Part shown: one piece after another, positions 16,449 through 24,356 of the stretch
Numbering within the stretch: position 1 is the stretch's first letter
How the letters are laid out: each line of letters opens with the position of its first letter
Notes under the pieces: generated by a model
Databases searched by the model: none
Seen by the model: only the letters and a program-made list of their open reading frames with translations
Told to the model about the DNA's origin: nothing
Source of the DNA: Micromonospora sp. NBC_00389
Lineage (GTDB): Bacteria > Actinomycetota > Actinomycetes > Mycobacteriales > Micromonosporaceae
Length of the DNA stretch: 64,000 nucleotides
Reading direction: 5' to 3'
Assembly (NCBI RefSeq): GCF_036059255.1
Contig: NZ_CP107947.1
Location: forward strand, 5,890,001 to 5,954,000
Translations under genes and position numbers: made by a program

Positions 16449-17420
16449 ATGCAACAGCGACCGCTCGGCCGAAGCGGGCTGGCGGTTTCCCGGCTCGCGC
16501 TCGGCACCATGACCTGGGGCCGGGACACCGACGCCGACGATGCGGCCGCCCAGCTGAAGAGTTACCTGGACGCGGGCGGCAACCTGATCGACACCGCCGA
16601 CGTGTACGGCGACGGGGACGCCGAGTCGGTGATCGGCTCGCTGCTGGGCACCCTCGTCTCCCGCGATGACCTGCTGATCGCCACGAAGGCCGGGTTGCGC
16701 CCGGGCAGTGGCCGGCGCCGCGACGGCTCCCGAGGGCATCTGCTGCGCACCCTGGACGCGTCGCTGCGCCGGCTCGGCACCGACCACGTCGACCTGTTCC
16801 AGGTGCACGGGTACGACCCGGACACCCCACTGGAGGAGACCCTGGCGGCGCTGGACCACGCGGTGGCCAGCGGCAAGGTCCGCTACGTCGGCGTGTCGAA
16901 CTTCTCCGGCTGGCAGACCGCGCGGGCCGCCGCCTGGCAGACCGCCTGGCCGGGCCGGACGCCGGTGGTCGCCGCCCAGGTGGAGTACTCGCTGCTGGAG
17001 CGGGGCGTGGAGCGGGAGGTGCTGCCCGCGTGCGACGCGCTCGGCCTCGGCGTGCTGCCCTGGTCGCCGCTGGGTCGGGGGGTGCTCACCGGCAAGTACC
17101 GGCACGGGCGTCCGGCCGACTCCCGGGCCGCCTCGCCGCACTTCGAGCGGTTCGTCGCGACGTATCTGGAGCCCCGCTGCTCCAGCATCGTCGAGGCGGT
17201 GGCCACCGCGGCCGGCGGGCTGGGCGTGTCGCCGCTGGAGGTGGCGCTGGCCTGGATCCGCGACCGGCCGGGGGTGACCGCGCCGATCCTCGGCGCCCGG
17301 ACCGTCGGGCAGTTGCTCGGTGCGCTCCAGGTGGAGCGGATCACGCTGCCTGAGGAGATCACCACCGCGCTGGACGACGTCTCGTCGGTGCCGATCGGCT
17401 ACCCCGAGCGCGACAGCTGA
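16449..17420 (+). CDS. Aldo/keto reductase
   Basis: A 323-residue NADPH-dependent TIM-barrel oxidoreductase. The catalytic tetrad is visible: Asp and Tyr in IDTADVYGDG, Lys in LLIATKAG, His in LFQVHGYD. 'YVGVSNFSGWQ' and a C-terminal 'RPGVTAPILGARTVGQL' make up the cofactor-binding region. It resembles the YakC/Tas-like subgroup rather than the sugar-specific ones. TAAGGT at 16437-16442 lies six bases before ATG, indicating a leaderless transcript. It converges with the membrane-associated gene downstream, only 13 bases away. The physiological substrate is unknown. Confidence 0.92.
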   Translation: MQQRPLGRSGLAVSRLALGTMTWGRDTDADDAAAQLKSYLDAGGNLIDTADVYGDGDAESVIGSLLGTLVSRDDLLIATKAGLRPGSGRRRDGSRGHLLRTLDASLRRLGTDHVDLFQVHGYDPDTPLEETLAALDHAVASGKVRYVGVSNFSGWQTARAAAWQTAWPGRTPVVAAQVEYSLLERGVEREVLPACDALGLGVLPWSPLGRGVLTGKYRHGRPADSRAASPHFERFVATYLEPRCSSIVEAVATAAGGLGVSPLEVALAWIRDRPGVTAPILGARTVGQLLGALQVERITLPEEITTALDDVSSVPIGYPERDS

Positions 17421-17433
17421 CCCACCCGCCGGT

Positions 17434-18342
17434 TCACGGCGTCGGGCGCTGGCCGGGAAGATCGCGGATCGCGGTCAGGAACCGGGACTGGTCGTCGCGC
17501 AGTGCGGGCTGGGCAATCCGGATCCACGAGCCGTCGTCGAAGAAGATGGTGGACGAGAACTGCACCAGCCCGGCCACGCCTCGCTCGGAGTCGACTCGGG
17601 CCACCCGGCCGCGCTCCACGCTCCACAGCACCCGTGGCTGGCGCCGGTCGGGCCGGTCGGCGTCGGGGCGGGACCCCATCCGCAGCAGGTGCAGGTGGGT
17701 GTCGGTCACCGCCAGCGGTGTGCCCGTGTAGCGCTCCAGGAAGAGCAGCAGGCTGCCGGCGAGGGTGGCGAGGTCACCGCTGAAGACGTACCGGCGCCGG
17801 TAGGCGATCTCGGCGAGCTGGTCGGCCAGCGGACGGTACAGGCTGAGCCGGAACAACGCCCGGAACGCCTCCTGCTCCTCGGTCAGCGGAATCGGCTCCC
17901 GCTGCACCGGCTGGTGTGGCGGGCCCGGCTCCGGCTCGGCCGCCTCCGGCAGGCCCACGGCGATGGCACCGGCCTTGCCGGGCAGCAGCAGCACGCCCGC
18001 CGCCAGCCGGACCGGCGTCAGCACCGCGTCCACCCAGACCACCGGGTTGACGATGTTGAGCAGCCCGAACAGCACCGTGGGGTCGAGCGCCTCGGCCATC
18101 TCGCCGGCCACCCGGTCGGTGAGCTGCCGGCCGGCCTTGTGCGTCTCCGGGGTACGAACCGGGGCAAGCCCCACATAGCGGAGCTCCTGCCCCGGCAGCA
18201 ACGGCGCGACGAGGGCACGCTCGGGCTCGTCGCTGGTGCGGAACTCGTCGCGCAGCTCGCGGGCCTTGTCACGGGCGACCCGCGCACCGCCGAGCACCGC
18301 GTCGGTGAACCGACCCAGCCGACCCCGCTGCCCTGACGTCAC
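17434..18342 (-). CDS. Hypothetical protein with central hydrophobic region
   Basis: A 302-residue protein that I do not recognise. The N-terminal 40 residues are basic and helical ('ARVARDKARELRDEF'). Two moderately hydrophobic segments follow ('PTVLFGLLNIVNPVVWVDAVL' and 'VRLAAGVLLLPGKAGAIAVGL'), then a Pro/Glu linker, and a C-terminal half with 'FRALFRLSLYRPLADQLAEIAYRRRYVFSG' and 'SVERGRVARVDSERGVAGLVQFSSTIFFDDGSWIRI', which looks like a beta-rich (PH-like) domain. The start GTG 18342 has GGAGGT five bases upstream. It follows two WXG-type genes on the same strand and may be the membrane partner of that unit. Confidence 0.65.
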   Translation of the reverse strand: MTSGQRGRLGRFTDAVLGGARVARDKARELRDEFRTSDEPERALVAPLLPGQELRYVGLAPVRTPETHKAGRQLTDRVAGEMAEALDPTVLFGLLNIVNPVVWVDAVLTPVRLAAGVLLLPGKAGAIAVGLPEAAEPEPGPPHQPVQREPIPLTEEQEAFRALFRLSLYRPLADQLAEIAYRRRYVFSGDLATLAGSLLLFLERYTGTPLAVTDTHLHLLRMGSRPDADRPDRRQPRVLWSVERGRVARVDSERGVAGLVQFSSTIFFDDGSWIRIAQPALRDDQSRFLTAIRDLPGQRPTP

Positions 18343-18362
18343 GCGTTACCTCCTCGATCGGC

Positions 18363-19412
18363 CTAACGGCCAGCGGGCGGCTGCCCGAAGACATTCTGGT
18401 CAATCCAGTCGGCGCCGCCCTGCACCGCCTGGTCGATCTGGTCGCCGACCTGGTCGCTGCCGGGAACGGAGAGCCCGGTGGTGAACGCGACCGACCCCCA
18501 CGTGACGCCGTGCACGATCGAGTTCGGCACATTCCACGGCAGGTTGGTCGCCCAGTCCCGGGCGATGACCCGGGCGCCGTCGGCGGCGCCGTGCGCCCGC
18601 AGCGCGCCGGCCCGTTCGAGGGCGCCCATGTCGAACGGCGAACCGGACTTGCCCAGCTTGTAGGTGCCCTTCGTCGGATCGAGGAACTTGTGGTGCCACT
18701 TGTCGGCCTTGCCGGCGGCGCGCCGCTTGTCGGCGTACTTCTGGCCGGTGCGCAGTTTCTTCTGCATGTCGACCAGCTTGTCGAGGTGGGCGCGCAGCTT
18801 GCGCAGGTACAGCAGGACCCGCTGGAGCAGGCGGATGACCTTCTGCAGGTGCGCCGCCAGCGGCCGGATGACCTTCAGCATCCGGGTGGCCACGATGAGG
18901 CCCCTGGTCACGGCCACGCCCACGCCGGCCGCCCAGGACGCCCCCATGGTCACCGGCGCCATCAGCAACGCCGTCACGAGCGTCACCAGGAGCCAGTTCA
19001 CGAACTCGACGCAGAGATCGACGAGCACGTCGTGCACGGTCTGCAGGCCGTCGGCGACGCCGCGCAGGTACTCGGCGGTCGCGGTGAACTGCTCGGCGAC
19101 GTCGAGCAGTTGCTGTTCGACCTCGGCCATTCGTTGGCCGTACGCCTCACCGGCGGGCGAGCGCCACCCGGCCTGGGCGGCCTCGCGGGCGCCGCGGTGC
19201 CCCTGCGCCAGGTCGCGGACCTGCGCGCCCAGCGCGTCCCACTCGGCGGCTTTCGCGCGCAGGACGGCGGGCTCGCCGTCGACCATGTCGACGATCTGGA
19301 TGAGCGGCCAGGCGAGGGTCCGGCAGACGCTGTTGACCGCGTCCTGCACCCCGGAGAGTGCGCTGTCCAGGCCGTTCCACAGCTGGACGGCGCTGCCGGC
19401 CGGCCCGCTCAT
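18363..19412 (-). CDS. Large WXG100-type protein with helical C-terminal region
   Basis: A 349-residue protein. Residues about 1-115 form a WXG100-like helical hairpin: 'AAEWDALGAQVRDLAQG', then 'AGWRSPAGEAYGQRM' at the turn and 'LLDVAEQFTATAEYLRGVADGLQTVHDVL'. Next are hydrophobic segments ('FVNWLLVTLVTALLMAPVTMGASWAAGVGVAV'), a long basic coiled region (about 190-250), and a C-terminal part with no recognised domain. WXG100 proteins are substrates or components of type VII secretion systems; longer ones often carry effector domains. Its ATG overlaps the stop of the upstream small WXG-like gene, so the two are coupled. No EccC-type gene for this pair is adjacent. Confidence 0.7.
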   Translation of the reverse strand: MSGPAGSAVQLWNGLDSALSGVQDAVNSVCRTLAWPLIQIVDMVDGEPAVLRAKAAEWDALGAQVRDLAQGHRGAREAAQAGWRSPAGEAYGQRMAEVEQQLLDVAEQFTATAEYLRGVADGLQTVHDVLVDLCVEFVNWLLVTLVTALLMAPVTMGASWAAGVGVAVTRGLIVATRMLKVIRPLAAHLQKVIRLLQRVLLYLRKLRAHLDKLVDMQKKLRTGQKYADKRRAAGKADKWHHKFLDPTKGTYKLGKSGSPFDMGALERAGALRAHGAADGARVIARDWATNLPWNVPNSIVHGVTWGSVAFTTGLSVPGSDQVGDQIDQAVQGGADWIDQNVFGQPPAGR

Positions 19413-19741
19413 CCGGGCATCCCCGCCTGGATGGCCTTGAACCCGGAGTCGAGGTCCTGCTCGGTGCGCTCGTACGCCTCGGCCGTGTCGGCCAGCGCGC
19501 TGGCGACCCGGCCGAACGCGGCCTGCGCGGCGGCGAACAGCTCCAAGCCGCCGCCGACCTGTTCGGCGTACTGGGCGCGGAGCATGTCACTGGCGAACGG
19601 CAGATGGCCGAAGGCGCCCGACGGCACGTCGCCGGCCGAGGCGAGCTGACCCTCCAGCGCGGCGAGCGAGCTGGTGACCTGCTTGGCGGCTGTCTCCAGT
19701 CGACGGACCGCCTGCACGTCGACATCGATGTCCGGCGGCAT
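19409..19741 (-). CDS. Small WXG100/ESX-like helical protein
   Basis: A 110-residue protein predicted to be entirely helical. It has an 'RRLETAAKQVTSSLAALEGQLASAG' helix, a central turn 'GAFGHLPFASDMLRAQYAEQ' and a second helix pair ending 'VASALADTAEAYERTEQDLDSGF', the layout of ESX-type secreted proteins. A strict W-x-G is absent; the turn has FGHLP instead. ATG 19741 is supported by GGGGGAGG. Coupling through ATGA to the larger WXG protein suggests a heteromeric pair like EsxA/EsxB. It is divergent from the YbaB-like gene. Confidence 0.65.
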   Translation of the reverse strand: MPPDIDVDVQAVRRLETAAKQVTSSLAALEGQLASAGDVPSGAFGHLPFASDMLRAQYAEQVGGGLELFAAAQAAFGRVASALADTAEAYERTEQDLDSGFKAIQAGMPG

Positions 19742-19772
19742 GCCGTTCCTCCCCCATGTGTCGAGCGCACCG

Positions 19773-19782
19773 ACGATACGAT
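19773..19782. promoter_or_regulatory. Overlapping divergent -10 elements
   Basis: TACGAT (19777-19782, + strand) and TATCGT (19773-19778, - strand) overlap inside ACGATACGAT between the WXG-like and YbaB-like genes. Both fit the actinobacterial TANNNT pattern, so the two operons may be expressed reciprocally or together. Confidence 0.4.
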
Positions 19783-19835
19783 TCCCCGGCCACCGGGCAC
19801 CACCCGGGTGCACCGTCCACGGGGGAGGGATCTCA

Positions 19836-20255
19836 ATGGCTGACCCGATGTCCGCGTTCGACGCGCTCGCCGGGCGGATCGCCGACGTCGAACGCCGGTT
19901 CGCGGGGCTCCGCGACGACCTGGCCGACCTGTCCGGCACCGCGACCGACGAGAGCGGGCTGGTCTCGGCGACCGTCGACGCCACCGGTGCGCTGACCGGC
20001 CTCACCGTCGCGCCCGCCGCCCTGCGCGCCGGCACCGAGGGGTTGGCGGAGCTGGTGCTCGACGCGTACCGGCAGGCCCGCACGGCGGCCACCGAGAACG
20101 TCGAAGAGCACACCGAGGGGTTGGACGTCGCGCTCGGCGCGGGCCTGACCGATCTGTTCGGCAAGCCCGGCGACTTCTCGGCGCTGGGCCGTCTGGAGGA
20201 GGCCGTCAGCCGGCTGGGGCGGCTGGACGACCGCCTGCCGGGCTCACCGGCGTGA
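19836..20255 (+). CDS. YbaB/EbfC-like protein
   Basis: A 139-residue protein with the general shape of the YbaB/EbfC family: an N-terminal helix ('IADVERRFAGLRDDLADLSG'), a three-stranded sheet ('LVSATVDATGALTGLTVAPAAL') and a C-terminal helix ('ELVLDAYRQARTAATEN'). Classic YbaB is a nucleoid-associated DNA-binding dimer, but in actinobacteria such proteins often lie beside WXG100 genes and may act as their partners; that is the context here. GGGGGAGGGA precedes ATG 19836. It overlaps the SseB-like gene by GTGA. Confidence 0.75.
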   Translation: MADPMSAFDALAGRIADVERRFAGLRDDLADLSGTATDESGLVSATVDATGALTGLTVAPAALRAGTEGLAELVLDAYRQARTAATENVEEHTEGLDVALGAGLTDLFGKPGDFSALGRLEEAVSRLGRLDDRLPGSPA

Positions 20256-21049
20256 CCTCGCCGACCTGGCCGGAGATCGTCGCGCGGCTGCGGGACACGG
20301 TCGCCCGCTGCAGCCGCGACACCGACCTGGAGCTCTCCGCCGGTTCGCGGAGGATCAGGCTGCTGGTGCGCCGCGACGTCGTGCGGGTGGTCTGCCCGGG
20401 CTACGACGAGGCACGCCTGGCCGCGCTCGGCTGGCACCGCCCGACCGGCGACGGGGACTGGTGGTACGAGGGGCCGCGCGCCGCGGAGCACCTGAAGCCG
20501 CTCAGCGTGTTCGTGGCCCGGACCGCCGCCGAGGTGCTGACCGACAGGCCGGGAGCGCTCTCCTGCCGGCCTGTGCGACCGGCCACCGGCCCCACACCGG
20601 CGGCGCGGTCGGCCCCGCCGGCCACCCACCCGCCGGCACCCGCCCTGCCGGCCACCGCCCCGGCACCCGCCGAGGCGGAGCCCGCGGTGGTGGCGCTGCT
20701 CGCAGCGGCCGCCGACCGGCGCGACCTTTCCGGATACCTCGGAGTGCTGGCCGGCGCCACGGTGTGCGTCCCGCTCGCCGGGGAACCGGCGGCGGACGCC
20801 GACTTCCCGTGGACGGTGGTCGGCGACGCGACCAGGGCGGCGCTGCTGCCGGTCTTCACCTCCCCCCGGGCCCTCGCCGCGTTCGCCGGGGACGGCGTGC
20901 CGTTCGTCGCACTGCCCTGCGCCGAGCTGCTCGAGGATTGGCCGGACCCGTCGTGGGGGCTGGCGGTCGACCCGGGCAGGGCCCGGACGGTCGCCCTGGC
21001 CGCGCCGGCGCTGGCGGCCCTGCTCACGGCGAACGCCCCGCCCGGCTAG
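20252..21049 (+). CDS. SseB-domain protein with a separate N-terminal domain
   Basis: A 265-residue protein. Residues 1-95 form a small alpha/beta domain ('WPEIVARLRDTVARCSRDTDLELSAGSRRIRLLVRRDVVRVVCPGY...GWHRPTGDGDWWYEG'). A Pro/Ala-rich linker follows (about 105-145), then a C-terminal SseB-like domain with 'ATVCVPLAGEP', 'LLPVFTSPRALAAFAGDGVPFVALPCAELLED' and 'WGLAVDPGRARTVAL'. SseB domains occur in secretion-associated and toxin-related contexts. GTG 20252 overlaps the preceding stop as GTGA. With the YbaB-like and WXG genes it belongs to an ESX-like accessory island. Confidence 0.75.
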   Translation: MTSPTWPEIVARLRDTVARCSRDTDLELSAGSRRIRLLVRRDVVRVVCPGYDEARLAALGWHRPTGDGDWWYEGPRAAEHLKPLSVFVARTAAEVLTDRPGALSCRPVRPATGPTPAARSAPPATHPPAPALPATAPAPAEAEPAVVALLAAAADRRDLSGYLGVLAGATVCVPLAGEPAADADFPWTVVGDATRAALLPVFTSPRALAAFAGDGVPFVALPCAELLEDWPDPSWGLAVDPGRARTVALAAPALAALLTANAPPG

Positions 21050-21169
21050 CGCCCGGCGCAGCGAGGAACACGCGGCGGCACCCAGGGTGGCACGAACCAC
21101 CCACGGCAGCGGCGTCGGTCACCCCGCAGGGGGTGGCGAAGGGCCGCTGGGCTGGGCAGCATGGATGGC

Positions 21170-21361
21170 ATGGACTACGAATACGCGCCGCTCCGGTTGC
21201 CGCCGAACGTCGACCGGTTGACCGCCGCGGCGCAGCTGGCGATCCAGGCGGAGTTCTCCGGATGGGAGTTGGCCCGGGTGCGGTTGTTCCGGGACGGCAC
21301 CCGGCAGGTGGTGCTACGCCGGCGGAGGGTCAACCACCCGCAGCCGGGTCTGTCGTACTGA
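21170..21361 (+). CDS. DUF5703 family protein
   Basis: A 63-residue protein with the conserved pattern 'YEYAPLRLPPNVDR...AQAEFSGWELARVRLFRDGTRQVVLRRR', recognised as the small actinobacterial DUF5703 family of unknown function. ATG 21170 is preferred to ATG 21161 because CAGCAT (21157-21162) lies seven bases before it and would overlap the earlier codon. It ends 45 bases before a strong bidirectional hairpin. Confidence 0.8.
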   Translation: MDYEYAPLRLPPNVDRLTAAAQLAIQAEFSGWELARVRLFRDGTRQVVLRRRRVNHPQPGLSY

Positions 21362-21405
21362 GGCCCGCCGAGCCGAGCCGGTGAACGGCCGGCCGACGGC
21401 ACGTG

Positions 21406-21440
21406 CCCCGGGCCCGATCAGCGCTCGATCGGGCCCGGGG
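21406..21440. terminator. Bidirectional hairpin terminator
   Basis: Perfect 14-bp stem, 21406-21419 with 21427-21440, seven-base loop, between the convergent DUF5703 gene and the acidic hypothetical gene. Confidence 0.85.
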
Positions 21441-21450
21441 GTGCTCGTCG

Positions 21451-22113
21451 CTAGTGCTGGTGCCCGGCGTGGTCGTGGTCGTCGTCGAGCTCCAGGAACG
21501 GGTGCTCGTCGAGCCTGCCGACCAACCGGTCGTCGGCCGCCGGCTGGAACGGACCGGCCGGGTCGTCGTCGTCGAACGACTCCAGGTCGACCGGGGTGCC
21601 CACCTCGCTGACCATGACCACCCCGTCGAGCGGCTCCAGCTCGGGGACGTCCAGCGCGCCGAGCGAGCCGTCACCGCTCTGCAGCAGCTCCAGCACCGCC
21701 TCGCCGACCCCCTCCACCGGCGCCGGCTCGTCGTCCTCGGGGGTGCCCTCGCGGCGAGCCACCTCGGCCACCCGCAGCAGCGCGGACACGCTCGGCACCC
21801 GGTAGTCGCGGCGCTGGCGTACCGAGATCACCCGGGGGTGCGGGTCGCTGGCCTCGGCACCCTCGACACCTCCGAAGCGCTCGTCGGCCTCGTCCGGGTC
21901 GATCGAGTCGACATCCCACGGCGTCACCTCGCCGAAGGCGTCGAGCAGCCGCTCGTCGTAGGCGTAGGACGCGTTGTTCAACGCCACGTACGCCTGCCAG
22001 ACGTCGTCGTCGTCGACGCGGCCCTGCGCGGCACGTACGGCGGCCAGGTGGTGGCGGGCCGCTTCGATCACCCGCTCGAGAGCGGCGTCCAGCTCACCGT
22101 GCTGGTCGGTCAT
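21451..22113 (-). CDS. Acidic conserved hypothetical protein
   Basis: A 220-residue protein that I recognise only as a common actinobacterial hypothetical. The N-terminal half is helical ('LDAALERVIEAARHHLAAV', 'VWQAYVALNNASYAYDERLLDAFGEVTPWDVDSI'). The rest is acidic with 'RQRRDYRVPSVSALLRVAEVARRE' in the middle and a His/Asp-rich tail 'ELDDDHDHAGHQH' that may bind metal. ATG 22113 is supported by AAGGGA upstream. It follows the M20 peptidase gene by 58 bases on the same strand and may be cotranscribed. Confidence 0.7.
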   Translation of the reverse strand: MTDQHGELDAALERVIEAARHHLAAVRAAQGRVDDDDVWQAYVALNNASYAYDERLLDAFGEVTPWDVDSIDPDEADERFGGVEGAEASDPHPRVISVRQRRDYRVPSVSALLRVAEVARREGTPEDDEPAPVEGVGEAVLELLQSGDGSLGALDVPELEPLDGVVMVSEVGTPVDLESFDDDDPAGPFQPAADDRLVGRLDEHPFLELDDDHDHAGHQH

Positions 22114-22171
22114 GTGGGGCAGTCCCTTCACGATGGGGAGGTTGCGCGTCGGCTGCAGCTGCCGGACGCGG

Positions 22172-23494
22172 CTAGCAGGTGCGGAGGAACCGGTCGAGCA
22201 CCCGCACGCCGAACTGTAGTCCGTCCACCGGAACCCGCTCGTCGATGCCATGGAACAACGCGGAGAAGTTCAGATCGGCGGGCAGTCGCAGCGGGGCGAA
22301 CCCGAAACAGCGGATGCCGAGCTGGGAGAACGCCTTGGCGTCGGTGCCACCGGAGAGCATGTACGGCACCGGCCGCGCTCCCGGGTCCTCGGCCCGCAGC
22401 GCCGCCGACATGGCCTCGACCAGATCGCCGTCGAAGGTCGTCTCCAGCGCCGGCTGCCGCTGGACGTACTCGATGGCGATGTCCGGGCCGACCAGTTCGC
22501 GCAGCTGCCGCTCCAGCAGCTCCGACTGGCCGGGCAGGCTGCGGCAGTCGATGGTGGCGGTGGCCCGGCCGGGAATGACGTTGTCCTTGTAGCCGGCGTT
22601 CAACCGGGTCGGGTTGGCCGTGTTGCGGATGGTCGCGCCGATGATGTTGGCGATCGGGCCGAGCTTGGCGATCGCCGCCTCCGGGTCCTCCGGGTCCAGC
22701 TCGACGCCGAGCACGTCGGAGACCTCCTCCAGGAAGGCCCGTACGGTGTCGGTGACCACCACCGGGAAGCGGTGCCGGCCGATCCGGGCCACGGCCTCGG
22801 CCAGGGCGGTGACGGCGTTGTCGTCGTGCATCATCGAGCCGTGCCCGGGGCGGCCCTTGGCGTGCAGCCGCAGCCAGTCGATGCCCTTCTCGGCCGTCTC
22901 GATGAGGTAGAGCCGCTGGCTTTCGTCGACCGAGTAGGAGAAGCCGCCGACCTCGCCGATCGCCTCGGTGCAGCCGTCGAAGAGGCCACGGTGGTTATCC
23001 ACCAGGAAGCGTGCGCCGTAGTCGCTGCCCGCCTCCTCGTCGGCCGTGTACGCCAGCACGATGTCGCGCGTGGGCCGGACGCCGGTGCGCTGCCAGTGCC
23101 GCACCACCGCGAGCACCATCGCGTCGAAGTCCTTCATGTCGATCGCGCCCCGGCCCCACAGGTAGCCGTCGCGCAGCTCGCCGGAGAACGGGTGCACCGA
23201 CCACTCGTCGGCGTCGGCGGGCACCACGTCCAGGTGCCCGTGCACCAGCAGCGCTCCCCGGCTCGGGTCGGTGCCGAGGATGCGGGCCACCACGTTCGCC
23301 CGGCCCGGAGCGGACTCGTGCAGCACGGACTCCACGCCAACCTCGGCGAGCTTCTCCGCCACGTACTCGGCCGCGCGGCGCTCGCCGACGCTGGTGTCGT
23401 TGTCCCCGGTGTTGGTGGTGTCGATGCGCAGCAGGTCGCGGCAGAGGTCCACGACCTCGGCGGTGGGGTCCGGTCGGGGGGAGTCGCTCGTCAT
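22172..23494 (-). CDS. M20/M25/M40 family metallopeptidase
   Basis: A 440-residue zinc hydrolase of the ArgE/DapE/carboxypeptidase group. Metal and catalytic residues appear in 'LLVHGHLDVVPA', 'WGRGAIDMKDF', 'YTADEEAGSDYG' and near the end 'LFHGIDERVPV'. The dimerisation domain lies at about 185-300 ('WLRLHAKGRPGHGSMMHDDNAVTALAEAVAR'). The whole family length is present, and no signal peptide is seen, so it is cytoplasmic. The sequence suggests a dipeptidase or N-acyl-amino-acid hydrolase but not the exact substrate. Confidence 0.93.
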   Translation of the reverse strand: MTSDSPRPDPTAEVVDLCRDLLRIDTTNTGDNDTSVGERRAAEYVAEKLAEVGVESVLHESAPGRANVVARILGTDPSRGALLVHGHLDVVPADADEWSVHPFSGELRDGYLWGRGAIDMKDFDAMVLAVVRHWQRTGVRPTRDIVLAYTADEEAGSDYGARFLVDNHRGLFDGCTEAIGEVGGFSYSVDESQRLYLIETAEKGIDWLRLHAKGRPGHGSMMHDDNAVTALAEAVARIGRHRFPVVVTDTVRAFLEEVSDVLGVELDPEDPEAAIAKLGPIANIIGATIRNTANPTRLNAGYKDNVIPGRATATIDCRSLPGQSELLERQLRELVGPDIAIEYVQRQPALETTFDGDLVEAMSAALRAEDPGARPVPYMLSGGTDAKAFSQLGIRCFGFAPLRLPADLNFSALFHGIDERVPVDGLQFGVRVLDRFLRTC

Positions 23495-23582
23495 CGCCTC
23501 TTCATACCAGCCCCACCGGGTCGGCGGGCCGGCGCACCGGCGCGGCGGACCCGGGCATCCAGACCGGCGGATGCGGGTGACG

Positions 23583-23608
23583 GTTTCGCGGGTCGCGGGA
23601 TCGGGTAC
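23583..23608 (+). promoter_or_regulatory. SigB/SigF-type promoter of the hemerythrin gene
   Basis: GTTT (23583-23586), 16 bases, GGGTAC (23603-23608): a full match to the actinobacterial SigB/SigF promoter pattern, 60 bases before the start codon. Confidence 0.7.
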
Positions 23609-23668
23609 CGCCGCCGACGACCGCACGTTGCCTGCCGGAGCTTCCGCCCGCCAGTCGAGGAGGGCACC

Positions 23669-24271
23669 ATGTCCGCCGTTCCCCTGCCGCCACTGCCGCC
23701 CACGCCCGAGGAGGGCTACCGGCCCGGTGGGCGCAGCATCGCCGACATCGTGGACCGGGAGCACCAGCAACTGCTGGCGCTGCTGGCCCAGTTGAACGGC
23801 CCCGACGCCACGCCGCAGGAGGGGCTGCCCGTGCTCACCGCCGCGCTGTCGCGGCACCTCTCCGCCGAGGAGCAGTACCTGCTGCCGGCGGTGCGGTCCG
23901 CGCTGCCCGACGTAGCCGAGCGGGTGGACGCCGAGATCAACGCCGACGCCGCGCTGTTGGCCACCCTCAAGGGGTTGACCGACGAGACGCTGACCGAGGT
24001 CGCCGCGCGGGTCCGCCGGCACGTCGAGGGCGTGGGCGGTCTCGTTGCCGAGCTGCGCGCGGTGGCCACCGAGGAGGAGCTGATCCGGCTGGGCAACCGG
24101 CTGGAGATCGCCGAGGAGGCGGCGCCGACCCGGCCCCACCCGGGCACCCCGGCCACCCCGCCGTGGAACCGGATCGTCGAGCCGGCGGTCGGGGTGGTGG
24201 ACAAAGTCCTCGACGCGGTGACCCGGCGACCGACGTACCTGGCGGACCTGCCGGAGCCACCTCGCGACTGA
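23669..24271 (+). CDS. Hemerythrin HHE domain protein
   Basis: A 200-residue protein with a four-helix HHE domain. Metal ligands are suggested by 'DIVDREHQQLLALL', 'LSRHLSAEEQYLLPAV' and 'RVRRHVEGVGGLV', giving the H...HxxxE...H layout of non-haem diiron hemerythrins. A Pro-rich linker and a short C-terminal tail follow. Such proteins sense or bind oxygen, nitric oxide or iron under stress. GAGGAGG precedes ATG 23669, and a complete SigB/SigF-type promoter lies upstream. Confidence 0.88.
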   Translation: MSAVPLPPLPPTPEEGYRPGGRSIADIVDREHQQLLALLAQLNGPDATPQEGLPVLTAALSRHLSAEEQYLLPAVRSALPDVAERVDAEINADAALLATLKGLTDETLTEVAARVRRHVEGVGGLVAELRAVATEEELIRLGNRLEIAEEAAPTRPHPGTPATPPWNRIVEPAVGVVDKVLDAVTRRPTYLADLPEPPRD

Positions 24272-24344
24272 GGCGCGGCGACACCAGCCATATATTCAAT
24301 CTCACCGATCCGCCCGGACCCTTCCGCCGGCTGCGGCGTGGTCC

Positions 24345-24356
24345 TACCGTCACCGT
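24345..24356 (+). promoter_or_regulatory. Leaderless -10 element of the LysR gene
   Basis: TACCGT (24345-24350) sits six bases before ATG 24357, the spacing expected for transcription starting at the initiation codon. An AT-rich stretch, TATATTCAAT (about 24290-24299), lies upstream and could be the regulator's own binding site, though the dyad is weak. Confidence 0.45.
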
